A stretch of 36,222 nt of DNA from Chromatiaceae bacterium (GTDB lineage Bacteria; Pseudomonadota; Gammaproteobacteria; Chromatiales; Chromatiaceae), in assembly GCA_028277465.1 (NCBI GenBank), contig JANQGF010000270.1, positions 1 through 36,222 on the forward strand, in the 5' to 3' direction. Of this stretch, positions 13,900 through 23,971 are shown in pieces (the first letter of the stretch is position 1; every line of letters begins with the position of its first letter). The position numbers and the translations under genes are program-made. Below the pieces are notes generated by a model. The model was not told the DNA's origin, did not search any database, and was given only the letters and a program-made list of their open reading frames with translations.

Positions 13900-15417
13900 T
13901 TGACTCAGCATCCAGTCGTCATCGCACTGACCTTCGCCCTTTATCTCGCCGCCATCCTCATGATCGGCTGGTATGCCTATCGTCGCACCCGGGACCTCGC
14001 CGACTTCATCCTGGGCGGACGCCGACTCGGCAGTGGGGTCGCGGCATTCAGTGCCAGCGCCTCCGACATGAGCGGTTGGCTGCTGCTCGGTCTGCCTGGA
14101 TTCGCCTATGCGGCCGGATTGGAATCACTCTGGCTCGCCGGCGGACTCCTGCTCGGGACCTGGCTCAATTGGCGCCTGGTGGCGGCAAGGCTGCGCGTCT
14201 TCAGTGTCGCCTACGGAAACGCCCTCACACTGCCCGAATACTTCGCCAATCGCTTCGAGGAACGGACCGGGATCCTGCGCGGGCTGGCCGCCTTCTTCAC
14301 CCTGCTGTTCTTCCTCATCTACACGGCCTCCGGTCTGGTCGCGGGCGGAAAGCTCTTCGAGTCCGTGTTCGGCCTCCCTTATGTCTGGTCGGTCGCCCTC
14401 GCGGTTCTCTCGATCATTCTCTACACCGCGATCGGCGGCTTCCTCGCCGTCTCCTGGTCGGATGTCCTCCAGGGGCTGCTCATGGTCCTCGCCCTGGTCG
14501 TGCTGCCCTGGATCGCGCTCACACAGATCGGTGGCCTTGAGCCGGCACTGGATCGCATCGGCAGCCTGAACCCCGATCTGCTCGATCCCCTGACCAGCAC
14601 GGACGGTGCCGCACTCGGGCTGATCGCGATCTTGTCGCTCGCGGCTTGGGGGCTGGGCTATTTCGGCCAACCCCATATCCTTGCGCGCTTCCAGGCGATC
14701 GAGTCACCGGACAAGGTCGGCCTCGCGCGACGCATCGCCGTGTCCTGGGTGGCCATCAGCCTCGCCGGCGCGACCCTCACGGGCCTCGCCGGTATCCTCA
14801 TGATCGAGCCAGCACTGGCGGGCGGTGAGCGCGAGACCGTCTTCATCCAGCTGGTCAACCTCCTGTTCCATCCGATCGTGGCTGGCGTCCTGCTTGCGGC
14901 CATCCTGTCGGCCATCATGAGCACCGCGGATTCGCAGTTGCTGGTCTGCTCCTCGGCCTTTACCGAAGACGTCTATCGTAATGTCTTCCGACGAACCGCC
15001 AGTCAAGCGGAGCTGGTGAGGGTCGGTCGCCTTGCCGTGGTCCTGGTGTCGCTCGCCGCCTTCTTGCTGGCGCTCGACCCCGAGGCCATGGTCTTGGACC
15101 TGGTCGCCTACGCCTGGGCCGGCTTCGGCGCCGCCTTCGGCCCGGCGCTCCTCCTATCGCTCTATTGGCCCCGCATGAGCGGCTCGGGTGCGCTGGCGGG
15201 CATTCTGGTCGGCGGGATCACGGTGGTCGTGTGGAAGCAACTGGGAGGTGGCCTGTTCGACCTCTACGAGCTGGTCCCGGGGTTGGTGATGTCGGGACTC
15301 GCCATCCTGCTCGTCAGCCTCACGGCCCCGCGCCGCCATGTCGACGGCCTGGCCGCACGTTACTTCCAGGTGCGCCAGGGCGTGAATGCGGTCGGGCCCG
15401 GATCCGATCCAGTCTGA
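13900..15417 (+). CDS. putP: sodium/proline symporter (SSS family)
   Basis: A 505-residue protein if translation starts at the TTG at 13900, which has GGAG five bases upstream; E. coli PutP has 502. The product has about 13 hydrophobic helices. Family signatures are clear: SASASDMSGWLLLGLPG in helix 2 (the Na+/substrate site region) and LSAIMSTADSQLL, with the Ser-Thr pair that binds Na+ in PutP. It takes up proline with Na+ across the inner membrane; as a compatible-solute route it would fit the sucrose operon found later in the window (inference). Other SSS substrates cannot be excluded. A TTG start is unusual; another TTG lies 24 bp upstream. Confidence 0.9.
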   Translation: MTQHPVVIALTFALYLAAILMIGWYAYRRTRDLADFILGGRRLGSGVAAFSASASDMSGWLLLGLPGFAYAAGLESLWLAGGLLLGTWLNWRLVAARLRVFSVAYGNALTLPEYFANRFEERTGILRGLAAFFTLLFFLIYTASGLVAGGKLFESVFGLPYVWSVALAVLSIILYTAIGGFLAVSWSDVLQGLLMVLALVVLPWIALTQIGGLEPALDRIGSLNPDLLDPLTSTDGAALGLIAILSLAAWGLGYFGQPHILARFQAIESPDKVGLARRIAVSWVAISLAGATLTGLAGILMIEPALAGGERETVFIQLVNLLFHPIVAGVLLAAILSAIMSTADSQLLVCSSAFTEDVYRNVFRRTASQAELVRVGRLAVVLVSLAAFLLALDPEAMVLDLVAYAWAGFGAAFGPALLLSLYWPRMSGSGALAGILVGGITVVVWKQLGGGLFDLYELVPGLVMSGLAILLVSLTAPRRHVDGLAARYFQVRQGVNAVGPGSDPV

Positions 15418-15541
15418 GGGCATGGAGCCTCCCGGCGAACCGCATTCATCTGGCCGTAACCAGTCGTCAATAAAATCTGTCCGCAGACGTTGGCCTGCGA
15501 CTCGATTCGAGAAACTGCGGCTTACGGCGCTCCTTCGGTAC

Positions 15542-15559
15542 ACGCCAACACCTTGGCGT
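15542..15559 (+). other. perfect hairpin in the phoB leader
   Basis: ACGCCAA, loop CACC, TTGGCGT gives a perfect 7-bp stem that ends 18 bp before the phoB ATG. No T-run follows, so it is not a normal terminator. It may be an operator or a translation-control hairpin (inference). Confidence 0.4.
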
Positions 15560-15577
15560 CAAACTCCTTCAGGACTC

Positions 15578-16270
15578 ATGGCTATGGCAACCATCCTTGT
15601 CGTCGACGATGAACCGGACATCCGTGAGGTGATGCGTTTTGCGCTGGAGAATGCGGAATTCAGTGTCATCGAGGCAGGCCATGCGGACGACGCCCGCAAA
15701 CTGCTGACCGACGAATGTCCCGATCTGATCCTGCTCGATTGGATGCTTCCGGGGCGCTCCGGACTGGAGCTCGCCCAGCAACTCAAGCAGAATCCCAAGA
15801 CCCGGGGCGTGCCCATTATCATGATCAGTGCCCGCGGCGAGGAGGAGGATCGCGTCAAGGGACTGGATACGGGCGCCGACGACTATATTGCCAAGCCCTT
15901 CTCGCCGCGCGAGATGGTCGCGCGTGTCAGGGCCGTGCTGCGTCGGACCAAGCCGAGCGAGCCGGCCGACGAGATCGAAATCGGGGGATTGAGGATGGAT
16001 AACATCAGCCATCGGGTGAGCGCCGACGGGCGCGCAATCGATGTGGCACCGACCGAGTACCGCCTGCTGCACTTCTTCATGACCCATGCGGATCGCGCCT
16101 TCAGCCGCTCGCAATTGCTCGACCAGGTCTGGGGCGATCAGGTCTATGTCGAAGAGCGTACGGTGGATGTCCATGTCCGCCGACTGCGCAAGGCGCTGGA
16201 GAAGACCGGCCATGATCGGCTGCTCCAGACCGTCAGGGGAGTGGGTTACCGCTTCTCGGACAAGACCTGA
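15578..16270 (+). CDS. phoB: phosphate-regulon response regulator PhoB
   Basis: A 230-residue OmpR-family regulator, close to the 229 of E. coli PhoB. The receiver domain begins ATILVVDDEPDI, with phospho-acceptor Asp54 in LILLDWMLPG and the conserved Lys in ADDYIAKPFSPRE. The C-terminal winged-helix DNA-binding domain (about 130-228) includes LTPTEYRLL-like APTEYRLLHFF and the RTVDVHVRRLRKAL recognition helix. It binds Pho boxes and activates phosphate-starvation genes after phosphorylation by PhoR, which is encoded five bases downstream. An alternative ATG two codons later is equally possible. Confidence 0.93.
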   Translation: MAMATILVVDDEPDIREVMRFALENAEFSVIEAGHADDARKLLTDECPDLILLDWMLPGRSGLELAQQLKQNPKTRGVPIIMISARGEEEDRVKGLDTGADDYIAKPFSPREMVARVRAVLRRTKPSEPADEIEIGGLRMDNISHRVSADGRAIDVAPTEYRLLHFFMTHADRAFSRSQLLDQVWGDQVYVEERTVDVHVRRLRKALEKTGHDRLLQTVRGVGYRFSDKT

Positions 16271-16275
16271 ATCAG

Positions 16276-17631
16276 GTGACCAGCAAACGACCGGCTCAGG
16301 AAACGCCCGTGGGCCATCCCCTGCTCTTCGAGCTCGCACTCCTGCTGCTGCCACTCGGCCTGGGTCTCGGGCTGTGGCTGGCCGGCGCCAGTCTCGCCTG
16401 GGTCTGGCCGCTGGCGCTCCTTCCCTATCTGTTGCGCAATCTCTATCTGCTGGTCCGGCTCGGCTTCCTGATCCAACGCCACCATCGGCTCGCGCCCCCC
16501 TTTCCGCAGGGTCTCTGGGGCGAGATCCACCGCAGTATCGCTCGCTATCAGCAGCGCGGACGCAAGAGCCGCAAGCGTCAGATCCGCTTCACGCGACGCT
16601 TCCGCGAGGCCGCCAACGCCGTACCGGACGCCTTGGTCATCCTCGACAAGCAGCACCGTATCGACTGGGCGAATCCCGCGGCGGCCAAGCTCATTGATAT
16701 CCATTGGCCGGCCGACGATGGACGCCGCTTCGCCGACATCCTGACGAGCCCTGATCTGGATGGCTTCATCGAGGCCGGCGAGTACATGCGCCCCCTGGAG
16801 ATCGCACCCCCGCACAACCGCACCATCATGCTCTCCTTGCGGATCACCCCCTTCGGCGAGCGCAAGAAACAACGCCTGGTGGTCGGGCGCGACATCACCA
16901 AGGTCTATCATCTGAACATGATCCGCCGCGACTTCGTGGCCAATGCCTCCCACGAGCTGCGCACACCCTTGACGGTCATCGCGGGCTTCGTCGAATCACT
17001 GATCGAATCGCCGACCACGCCACTCAACCACCGCCGACCGCTCGTGCTCATGCACAATCAGACCGAGCGGATGTGCTCCATCGTCGATGATCTCATGACC
17101 CTGTCGCGGCTGGAGATGAACGACTGTCTCGATGAGCAGCAATCCGTCGATGTGCCGGACGAGCTGCACCTGATCCTGCAGGAGGCACAGGCACTGAGCG
17201 ACGGGCAACACAGTTTCGAGACCGACGTCGACGATGATCTGCTGCTGCTCGGCAACCAACCGGAGTTGCGTAGCGCCCTCTCCAACCTGGTCTTCAACGC
17301 GGTCAAGCATACGCCGGCGGGAACCAAGATCCGGGTCGGCTGGCGCCAGGACGAGGACGGACCCTGTTTCTCGGTGGAGGACGATGGACCCGGCATCGCG
17401 CAGGAGCACCTGCCGCGGCTCACCGAGCGCTTCTATCGCGTCGACCGGGCGCGATCACGCGAATCCGGCGGGACCGGACTGGGTCTCGCCATCGTCAAAC
17501 ACGTCTTGAATCGGCATGACGCGCGTCTGGCGATCTCGAGTGAGCTCGGGCAGGGATCGCTCTTCTCGTGCCGCTTCTCACCCGACCGCGGCCTCGAACG
17601 CGAAGGTGCGGACCGCTCGGCAGCGGGCTAG
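16276..17631 (+). CDS. phoR: phosphate-regulon sensor kinase PhoR
   Basis: A 451-residue kinase starting with GTG five bases after the phoB stop. Two adjacent hydrophobic helices (about 15-58) form a hairpin with almost no periplasmic loop, as in PhoR. A basic linker and a PAS domain (about 105-210) follow. Then come the H-box FVANASHELRTPL with the phospho-acceptor His, the N-box LVFNAVKHT and the G-boxes DDGPGIA and GTGLGLA. In PhoR the Pst transporter and PhoU feed the phosphate signal in; no pst or phoU gene lies in this window. Confidence 0.92.
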   Translation: MTSKRPAQETPVGHPLLFELALLLLPLGLGLGLWLAGASLAWVWPLALLPYLLRNLYLLVRLGFLIQRHHRLAPPFPQGLWGEIHRSIARYQQRGRKSRKRQIRFTRRFREAANAVPDALVILDKQHRIDWANPAAAKLIDIHWPADDGRRFADILTSPDLDGFIEAGEYMRPLEIAPPHNRTIMLSLRITPFGERKKQRLVVGRDITKVYHLNMIRRDFVANASHELRTPLTVIAGFVESLIESPTTPLNHRRPLVLMHNQTERMCSIVDDLMTLSRLEMNDCLDEQQSVDVPDELHLILQEAQALSDGQHSFETDVDDDLLLLGNQPELRSALSNLVFNAVKHTPAGTKIRVGWRQDEDGPCFSVEDDGPGIAQEHLPRLTERFYRVDRARSRESGGTGLGLAIVKHVLNRHDARLAISSELGQGSLFSCRFSPDRGLEREGADRSAAG

Positions 17632-17658
17632 TACCCCGTTTCACCTTATTTTGCGTTC

Positions 17659-18018
17659 TCAGCGCGCGGCGGCGACCGGGGTGCGCTCTTCCGCTCCCTC
17701 GGTATCCTGCGACCCCTCGGCCTCGAGAGACGCTTGATAGGCCTGATTGACGCGGTCCCTGAGCTCCTTACCCGGCTTGAAATGCGGGACATGCTTGCCG
17801 GCTAAGGCCACCGAATCGCCCGTCTTGGGGTTACGCCCGATGCGGGGTGGGCGATAGTGCAAGGAAAAGCTGCCGAATCCGCGAATCTCGATTCGCTCAC
17901 CGGATGCGAGCGAACCACTCATGCGCTCGAGGATCTTTCGAACCGCCTCTTCGACATCTTTGTAAGGCAGATGATCCTGCTCCGCAGCCAAAATGTCGAT
18001 CAGCTCCGATTTCGTCAT
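17659..18018 (-). CDS. ihfB: integration host factor subunit beta
   Basis: A 119-residue HU/IHF-family protein starting MTKSELID, with AAGGA before the ATG at 18018. The core (1-94) has the diagnostic [23 protein letters not shown] arm with the intercalating Pro, and [17 protein letters not shown] at its end. It pairs with IhfA to bend DNA sharply, which helps sigma-54 activators contact promoters. An acidic/Ala-rich tail of about 20 residues makes it longer than E. coli IhfB (94). It follows rpsA by 164 bp, the order found in many gammaproteobacteria. Confidence 0.95.
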   Translation of the reverse strand: MTKSELIDILAAEQDHLPYKDVEEAVRKILERMSGSLASGERIEIRGFGSFSLHYRPPRIGRNPKTGDSVALAGKHVPHFKPGKELRDRVNQAYQASLEAEGSQDTEGAEERTPVAAAR

Positions 18019-18182
18019 GGTATCGACTATTCCTTCAAACAGTTGGGCCCGCTGGCCCGTTCGGTGACTCGATCCCCCGGTGGCGGCACCGTGGCAGTGA
18101 CCTTCGAGCGAGAGGCGTCCTGTTACGATTCGCGGTGCAGCGCGAGCCGCACCATTGGATCCCGTCGCTCCCGCCAACCGGC

Positions 18183-19865
18183 TCAGCTCCCTCGTTGTGC
18201 CTCTTCCATCTGCTCCTTGAGGATGTCGCCAAGCGTCGCGGTGCCAGTTGCGGCGTCGCGCGAATAGCCCTTGATCGCCGTCTGCTCCTCTTCCATGTCC
18301 TTGGCCTTCATCGAGAGGGACAGGGTACGGTTCTTGCGGTCGACACCCAGGAACTTGGCCTCGATCTCCTCACCCACCTTGAGCACGGAACGAGCGTCCT
18401 CGATCCGATCGCGGGAGATCTCGGACGCCCGCAGATAACCCTCGACGCCCTCGGCCAGGGCGATGGTGGCCCCTTTGGGATCGACCTCGCTGACGGTACC
18501 GGTCACGATGCTGCCCTTCTCGTGCATGGCCACGAAGCTCGAGAAGGGATCCTTGTCGAGTTGCTTCACGCCGAGCGAGATGCGCTCGCGTTCGGGATCG
18601 ACCGACAGGACGACGGTCTCGAGCTCGTCGCCCTTCTTGTAGCGACGTAGCGCCTGCTCGCCGGCCTCGTCCCAGGAGATATCGGAGAGATGGACCAAAC
18701 CATCGATGCCGCCCTCCAGACCGATGAAGATCCCGAAATCCGTGATGGACTTGATCTTGCCGGAGACATGATCGCCCTTCTTGTGGCTGGCGGCGAACTC
18801 CTCCCAGGGGTTCATGGCGCACTGCTTGATACCCAGCGAGATACGCCGCCGCTCTTCATCGATGTCGAGCACCATGACCTCGACCTCGTCACCAAGGGCC
18901 ACGACCTTGCTCGGGTGGATATTCTTGTTGGTCCAATCCATCTCGGAGACATGGACGAGACCCTCGACGCCCTCCTCGATCTCGACGAAGCAGCCATAGT
19001 CGGCGATATTGGTCACCTTGCCGAAGACCCGGGTGCCTTCCGGATAGCGGCGCGAGATATTGACCCAGGGATCCTCGCCCATCTGCTTGAGTCCGAGTGA
19101 GACGCGCTGGCGCTCACGGTCGAACTTGAGGACCTTGACCCGAATCTCGTCGCCGATCTCCACCACCTCGGAGGGGTGCTTGACGCGACGCCAGGCCATG
19201 TCGGTGATATGCAGCAGGCCATCGATGCCGCCAAGATCCAGAAAGGCGCCGTAATCGGTCAGATTCTTGACGACCCCCGTGACCTCCATGCCCTCTTCCA
19301 GGTTCTTGAGCAATGATTCACGCTCGGCGCTGTATTCCTCTTCCACCACGGCGCGGCGCGAGACGACCACGTTGTTGCGCTTGCGGTCGAGCTTGATGAC
19401 CTTGAATTCCTGCTCCTTGCCCTCGAGATAGGTCGTGTCGCGCACTGGACGCACGTCCACCAGCGAGCCCGGCAAGAAGGCGCGCACCGTACCCAGATCG
19501 ACGGTGAAGCCGCCCTTGACCTTGCCATTGATCATGCCCTTGACCGTCTCGGCATTCTCGAAGGCCTTCTCCAAGAAATCCCAGGCAGCGAAGCGCTTCG
19601 CCTTCTCACGCGACAGGCGGGTGACACCAAAGCCGTCCTCGACGGCATCCAAGGCCACCTCGACGTCGTCGCCGACGGCGACTTCCAGCTCCCCCTCGTG
19701 GCTGAGGAACTGACTGCGCGGGATGATACCCTCGGATTTGAGACCGGCATTGATCACGACATTCTCCGGGGTAATGTCGATCACCTTCCCGACCACGATG
19801 GTGCCCGGCTGAAGCTGGGTATTGTTCAGACTCTGTTCAAAAAGTTCGGCGAAGCTTTCGGTCAT
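18183..19865 (-). CDS. rpsA: 30S ribosomal protein S1
   Basis: A 560-residue protein, close to the 557 of E. coli S1. It begins [13 protein letters not shown] and contains six S1 (OB-fold) repeats. Repeats 3-6 show the hallmark [16 protein letters not shown]-type segments (for example [10 protein letters not shown] and [10 protein letters not shown]) and [16 protein letters not shown] ends. It binds mRNA leaders on the 30S subunit. The ATG at 19865 is preferred over a TTG three codons earlier. The 167-bp gap up to cmk (19866-20032) should contain its leader, where S1 autoregulation occurs in E. coli; I see no decisive structure. Confidence 0.96.
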   Translation of the reverse strand: MTESFAELFEQSLNNTQLQPGTIVVGKVIDITPENVVINAGLKSEGIIPRSQFLSHEGELEVAVGDDVEVALDAVEDGFGVTRLSREKAKRFAAWDFLEKAFENAETVKGMINGKVKGGFTVDLGTVRAFLPGSLVDVRPVRDTTYLEGKEQEFKVIKLDRKRNNVVVSRRAVVEEEYSAERESLLKNLEEGMEVTGVVKNLTDYGAFLDLGGIDGLLHITDMAWRRVKHPSEVVEIGDEIRVKVLKFDRERQRVSLGLKQMGEDPWVNISRRYPEGTRVFGKVTNIADYGCFVEIEEGVEGLVHVSEMDWTNKNIHPSKVVALGDEVEVMVLDIDEERRRISLGIKQCAMNPWEEFAASHKKGDHVSGKIKSITDFGIFIGLEGGIDGLVHLSDISWDEAGEQALRRYKKGDELETVVLSVDPERERISLGVKQLDKDPFSSFVAMHEKGSIVTGTVSEVDPKGATIALAEGVEGYLRASEISRDRIEDARSVLKVGEEIEAKFLGVDRKNRTLSLSMKAKDMEEEQTAIKGYSRDAATGTATLGDILKEQMEEAQRGS

Positions 19866-20032
19866 AAGATCCAATTATCCTGAAGAACGGCGCGCAAACC
19901 CGTCCCATCCGGAACGAGGGGTATGAATCAACGACAAGGCCGGCGCATTCGGCACCGACCGCCCATGGGGGAGCTGTCGATCAGCGATCGCAACAGACTC
20001 GCTCGCCCAGCAAATCCCCGTCGAATTCGACA

Positions 20033-20701
20033 TCAGGAGACCAGCCCCGGGAAGACGCGCCTCACCTCTTCCAGGACCCGGTCGGTCACCTCGGCAATGG
20101 ACATCGCGGTCGAGTCCACCAGCACCGCATCGCGAGCAGCGCGCAATGGCGCGACGGGGCGCGTGCGATCACGCCTGTCCCGTTCACGAATGTCCACCAC
20201 AAGTTCCGGGAGGTTAGCATCCAAACCCTTTTCTTTCAACTGTTTATACCGACGCTCCGCACGTACCTCGGGCGTGGCGTCGAGGAAGATCTTCAAGGGT
20301 GCATCCGGGAACACCACCGTGCCCATATCTCGCCCGTCCGCGACCAGTCCCGGCGGTCGATGCATCCGCCGCTGCCAATCCAAGAGTGCAGCCCGCACGG
20401 ACGGATGAGCCGCCACCCGAGATGCCGCCATCCCCACATCCTCGGTCCGGATCGAGGCGGTGACATCCTCGCCGTCCAGAAAGACCCGCCCGCGCCCGAA
20501 GCTGACCGCCAGGGTCTCGGCCAGTGGCGTGACCGCCTCCGGGTCGTCGAGCGCAAGACCATGCCGTGTCGCCGCCAGCCCGAGCACCCGATAGAGTGCG
20601 CCACTGTCGAGGACATGCCAACCCAGACGCTCGGCGAGCAGGTCAGCGATCGTCCCCTTGCCGGTGCCGGACGGGCCATCGATGGTCACGAGCGGGATCA
20701 C
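20033..20701 (-). CDS. cmk: cytidylate kinase
   Basis: A 222-residue kinase starting at a GTG (20701) that overlaps the aroA stop as GTGA, with AGGAG about ten bases upstream. The P-loop GPSGTGKGT is at residues 8-16. Other family features are the CMP-binding [31 protein letters not shown] and the LID region [16 protein letters not shown]. It phosphorylates CMP and dCMP with ATP in the cytoplasm. It is translationally coupled to aroA and sits upstream of rpsA, the common gammaproteobacterial order. Confidence 0.95.
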   Translation of the reverse strand: MIPLVTIDGPSGTGKGTIADLLAERLGWHVLDSGALYRVLGLAATRHGLALDDPEAVTPLAETLAVSFGRGRVFLDGEDVTASIRTEDVGMAASRVAAHPSVRAALLDWQRRMHRPPGLVADGRDMGTVVFPDAPLKIFLDATPEVRAERRYKQLKEKGLDANLPELVVDIRERDRRDRTRPVAPLRAARDAVLVDSTAMSIAEVTDRVLEEVRRVFPGLVS

Positions 20702-22020
20702 GCCTGGCACTCCTGGATCGCCAGCCCGACCTCCGCGGCCGAACCCGCGAACCCTGGAAACGAGGTCTCGACGTTGGCGCAGTCGCGGATCTCCACCGGG
20801 CCGCTCGCGCGCAATCCAGCGATCGCGAAGGCCATCGCCACTCGATGATCGCCGTGGGCGTCGATCTCGCGGCCACCCCGGGTGGAGCCGAGCCGCCCGC
20901 CGAGGATCCGGATCCCATCCGTTTGCGGCTCGGCCTGGATACCGAGCCGCGTCAATCCCTCGGCCATGGCCTGGATCCGATCGCTCTCCTTGACCCGCAG
21001 CTCCGCGGCCCCCGTCAGCCGGGTCTCGCCCTCGGCACAGGCAGCGGCGATGAAGATGGCGGGAAACTCGTCGATGGCAAGGGGGACTTGGTCCTCCGGG
21101 ATGCGGATCCCCTTCAGCTGAGCGGAACGGACGCGGATGTCGGCGACCGGCTCGCCACCGGCGAGACGCCGGTCGATCAGTTCGATATCGGCGCCCATCG
21201 CGCGCAGGATGTTGATCGCCCCCGCGCGGGTCGGATTGATTCCGACACCCTCCAGCAGCAGGTCGGAGCCAGGTGCGATACTGGCCCCGACCAGGAAGAA
21301 GGCCGCCGAGGAGATGTCCGCCGGGATCTCCAACCGACAACCGCTCAGCCGACCACCACCGGTCAGACAGACGCGAGCACCCTGACGCCGCACCGAGTAA
21401 CCGAACGCGGTCAACATGCGCTCCGTATGGTCTCGTGTACGAACCGGCTCGCTGATGCAAGTCTCGCCCTCGGCGTAGAGACCGGCCAGCAGGAGACTCG
21501 ACTTGACCTGGGCGCTGGGTACGGGGAGCTGGTAATGGATCCCTCTCAAGCCAGCCACCGGCCTGAGGATCAGGGGTGCGGTCCCCACCGGGCTGGTGTC
21601 GACCTGCGCACCCATCATCCCCAGGGGCTCGGTCACACGACGCATGGGCCGGCGCGACAGCGATGGATCGCCGACCAGGGTGAGCGGAAAAGGCTGGGCC
21701 GCCAACAGACCGGCCAGCAAACGCATGGAGGTCCCAGAGTTGCCCATGTCGAGTGGACCCTCCGGCGCTCGTAGACCCTGCAGCCCGACCCCGCGCACCC
21801 TGAGCCGGCCCGCCGTCGGACCCTCGATCTCGACTCCCATGCGGCGAAAGGCCGCCAAGGTCGCCAGTGCGTCCGCGCCCTCGAGGAACCCACTGATGCG
21901 GCTCTCGCCCTCGGCGATCGCGGACAACATGACAGAGCGGTGGGAGATCGACTTGTCGCCGGGTACCCGCAGGCGCCCTCGAAGGCAGCCGCCCGGCGCG
22001 ACCTGGAAGCGGAGGTCCAT
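20698..22020 (-). CDS. aroA: 3-phosphoshikimate 1-carboxyvinyltransferase (EPSP synthase)
   Basis: A 440-residue enzyme of the shikimate pathway that joins PEP and shikimate-3-phosphate. The ATG at 22020 ([11 protein letters not shown]) starts the conserved region; its ribosome binding site is poor, with GGAG about 17 bases away. Signatures seen are [15 protein letters not shown] near the N-terminus, [11 protein letters not shown], the central [17 protein letters not shown], and [15 protein letters not shown] late in the protein. It overlaps cmk by four bases. The gene diverges from the dihydrolipoamide-dehydrogenase-like gene across about 205 bp. Confidence 0.95.
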   Translation of the reverse strand: MDLRFQVAPGGCLRGRLRVPGDKSISHRSVMLSAIAEGESRISGFLEGADALATLAAFRRMGVEIEGPTAGRLRVRGVGLQGLRAPEGPLDMGNSGTSMRLLAGLLAAQPFPLTLVGDPSLSRRPMRRVTEPLGMMGAQVDTSPVGTAPLILRPVAGLRGIHYQLPVPSAQVKSSLLLAGLYAEGETCISEPVRTRDHTERMLTAFGYSVRRQGARVCLTGGGRLSGCRLEIPADISSAAFFLVGASIAPGSDLLLEGVGINPTRAGAINILRAMGADIELIDRRLAGGEPVADIRVRSAQLKGIRIPEDQVPLAIDEFPAIFIAAACAEGETRLTGAAELRVKESDRIQAMAEGLTRLGIQAEPQTDGIRILGGRLGSTRGGREIDAHGDHRVAMAFAIAGLRASGPVEIRDCANVETSFPGFAGSAAEVGLAIQECQA

Positions 22021-22225
22021 AACGGAGGACAAAGGAGCTCCCGCACGAAGGCGGTCAGTTGGAAAAAGCGGGCATTCTAGTCCCGCGCGTCCGGGGGGTA
22101 AACCACTGATCCACCGGTTCGCGCATGAAGGCCTCAGGGATGGGTTCGACAGCGCCATGGATGCCGGGTATAGAATGGCGCACTCTTGACCCGAACGGGT
22201 GACACCATGCACCGAGGAGGTCCCT

Positions 22226-23662
22226 GTGGCTGAGCCTACCGTCGACGTCGCCATCATCGGCTCCGGCACCGCCGGACTCAATGCCCTCGCGCAAACACGC
22301 CGCGCTGGCAAGTCCTTCGTGCTCATCAATGGGGGCGAACCCGGTACGACCTGCGCCCGGGTCGGCTGTATGCCCTCGAAGGCCCTGATCCAGGTCGCCG
22401 AGGACTACCATCGCCGGACCCACCTGGGGAAATACGGGATCGACGGCCATGAGGGGATGACCCTGGACGTCCCGGAGGCGCTGGAGCATGTCCAGGATCT
22501 ACGCGACACCTTCGTCGATCGGGTCCTGGGAAACAGCACCGACGACCTGCCCGAGGACTGCTTCATCCAAGACGATGCGCGTCTGCTCGAGCCCACCCTG
22601 ATCGAGACCGCCGGCCAGCGGATCCGTGCCCGCGCCGTGGTGATCGCGACTGGCTCGCGCCCCTTGGTCCCCGAGAGCTGGTCCGGCCTGGGTGATCGGC
22701 TCATCACCACCGACGACCTCTTCGAGCTGGAGGATCTACCGGCCAGCATGGCCGTGATCGGACTGGGCACCATCGGCCTGGAACTGGGTCAGAGCCTGTC
22801 GCGGTTGGGTATCCAGGTCACCGGATTCGACCAGCTCGAGCGTATCGCCGGCGCCCAGGATCCCGAGGTCAACCAGGCCGCGATCGACCTCCTGGGCAGG
22901 GAGTTTCCGCTCCATCTGGGAACGGCGGCCGAGATCGAGGAGCAGGGCGATCGGCTGAGGGTCACGGCGGGCGATCAGAGCGTCCTCGTCGACAAGGTGC
23001 TTTGCAGCATCGGGCGGGTGCCCAACGTGCAGGGCCTGGGACTGGAGAACCTGGGCGTACCACTGGATGTTCGGGGCGTCCCGGCCTTCGACCCCAACAG
23101 CATGCAGGTCGGCGACCTGCCGGTGTTCATCGCCGGGGACGTGACAGGCGACCGACCCATCCTTCACGAGGCCGGCGACGAGGGCAAGATCGCTGGTTAC
23201 AATGCCGCCCGTGGCGAAGCCATCAGGTTCCGCCGCAAGACCCCCCTCTTCATCAACTTCTGCGACCCGAACATCTGCGCGGTCGGCCTGCGCTGGAATC
23301 AGCTGGACAGGGCGACCACCGCCGTGGGCCAGGTGAAGTTCGCGCCCGTCGGCCGCGCACTCATCATGGGCCGGAACCGAGGCGTGCTGCGTCTCTATGC
23401 GGACAAGGCGAGCGGACGTCTGCTCGGCAGCGAGATGATCGGTCCCAAGGGCGAGCATCTGGCACACCTGCTTTGCTGGTGCATCGAGCAGGGTCTCACG
23501 GTCGGCGAGCTGCTGCGTATGCCCTTCTACCACCCGGTCATCGAAGAGGCGCTCCAGGCCGCGCTCTATGACCTCTACGCCAAGGTCGATGCCAGACACA
23601 AGGACGGGCTGACCGAACTGGCGAGGCTAACGGACGAACCGACGCGGGGTCCCTTCGAGTGA
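22226..23662 (+). CDS. dihydrolipoamide dehydrogenase-like flavoprotein
   Basis: A 478-residue FAD disulfide oxidoreductase. The GTG at 22226 is chosen because GAGGAGG lies five bases before it. The N-terminus has the FAD-binding GSGTAGLNAL, and the redox disulfide is in TTCARVGCMPSKAL (C43-x4-C48). The NAD-binding fold begins VIGLGTIGLELGQ. FIAGDVTGDRPILHEAGDEG is the second FAD motif, and the C-terminal His-Glu pair is in FYHPVIEEALQ. It would oxidise dihydrolipoyl groups or a related dithiol with NAD+. No E1/E2 or lipoate gene is adjacent, so it may be a second, non-canonical copy rather than the main Lpd. It overlaps yhbY by GTGA. Confidence 0.88.
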   Translation: MAEPTVDVAIIGSGTAGLNALAQTRRAGKSFVLINGGEPGTTCARVGCMPSKALIQVAEDYHRRTHLGKYGIDGHEGMTLDVPEALEHVQDLRDTFVDRVLGNSTDDLPEDCFIQDDARLLEPTLIETAGQRIRARAVVIATGSRPLVPESWSGLGDRLITTDDLFELEDLPASMAVIGLGTIGLELGQSLSRLGIQVTGFDQLERIAGAQDPEVNQAAIDLLGREFPLHLGTAAEIEEQGDRLRVTAGDQSVLVDKVLCSIGRVPNVQGLGLENLGVPLDVRGVPAFDPNSMQVGDLPVFIAGDVTGDRPILHEAGDEGKIAGYNAARGEAIRFRRKTPLFINFCDPNICAVGLRWNQLDRATTAVGQVKFAPVGRALIMGRNRGVLRLYADKASGRLLGSEMIGPKGEHLAHLLCWCIEQGLTVGELLRMPFYHPVIEEALQAALYDLYAKVDARHKDGLTELARLTDEPTRGPFE

Positions 23663-23961
23663 CCATCAGCGACAAGCAGCGGCGCTGGCTCAAGAAGCGT
23701 GTCCATCATCTCAAGCCAGTCGTGACCCTCGGTCAACGCGGCATCACGGACGCCTTCCTGGCCGAGATGGACCTCGCGCTCGAGCGTCACGAATTGATCA
23801 AGATTCGGGTCAATGCCGGCGACCGTGACGAGCGAGACGTCTTGATCGGCCTGATCCGGGAGCGGTCGCACGCCGACTTCATCCATCGCATCGGCAACCT
23901 GGCCGCCTTCTACCGCGCGAATCCGCGCAAGCCGGACCCCATCCCGCTTCCCGATCTCTGA
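23659..23961 (+). CDS. yhbY: YhbY-family CRM-domain RNA-binding protein
   Basis: A 100-residue single CRM domain starting at a GTG that overlaps the stop of the flavoprotein gene. It has the family pattern of a basic N-terminus (KQRRWLKKRVHHLKPVV), the GxxG loop GQRG, then ERHELIKIRVN and a C-terminal IGNLAAFYRANP. E. coli YhbY binds pre-50S particles and is linked to ribosome assembly. It converges on the next gene with only 10 bp between the stops and no visible terminator. Confidence 0.92.
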   Translation: MTISDKQRRWLKKRVHHLKPVVTLGQRGITDAFLAEMDLALERHELIKIRVNAGDRDERDVLIGLIRERSHADFIHRIGNLAAFYRANPRKPDPIPLPDL

Positions 23962-23971
23962 CCCTGCCGCC

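Noticed and set aside
15463-15483. Pho-box-like sequence (GTCAATAAAATCTGTC) before phoB
   Set aside because: The two GTC cores are 13 bp apart instead of the 11 bp of the Pho-box repeat and the second half is poor.
18019-18182. GC-rich hairpins between rpsA and ihfB considered as a terminator
   Set aside because: Stems are short or imperfect and no T-run follows on the minus strand.
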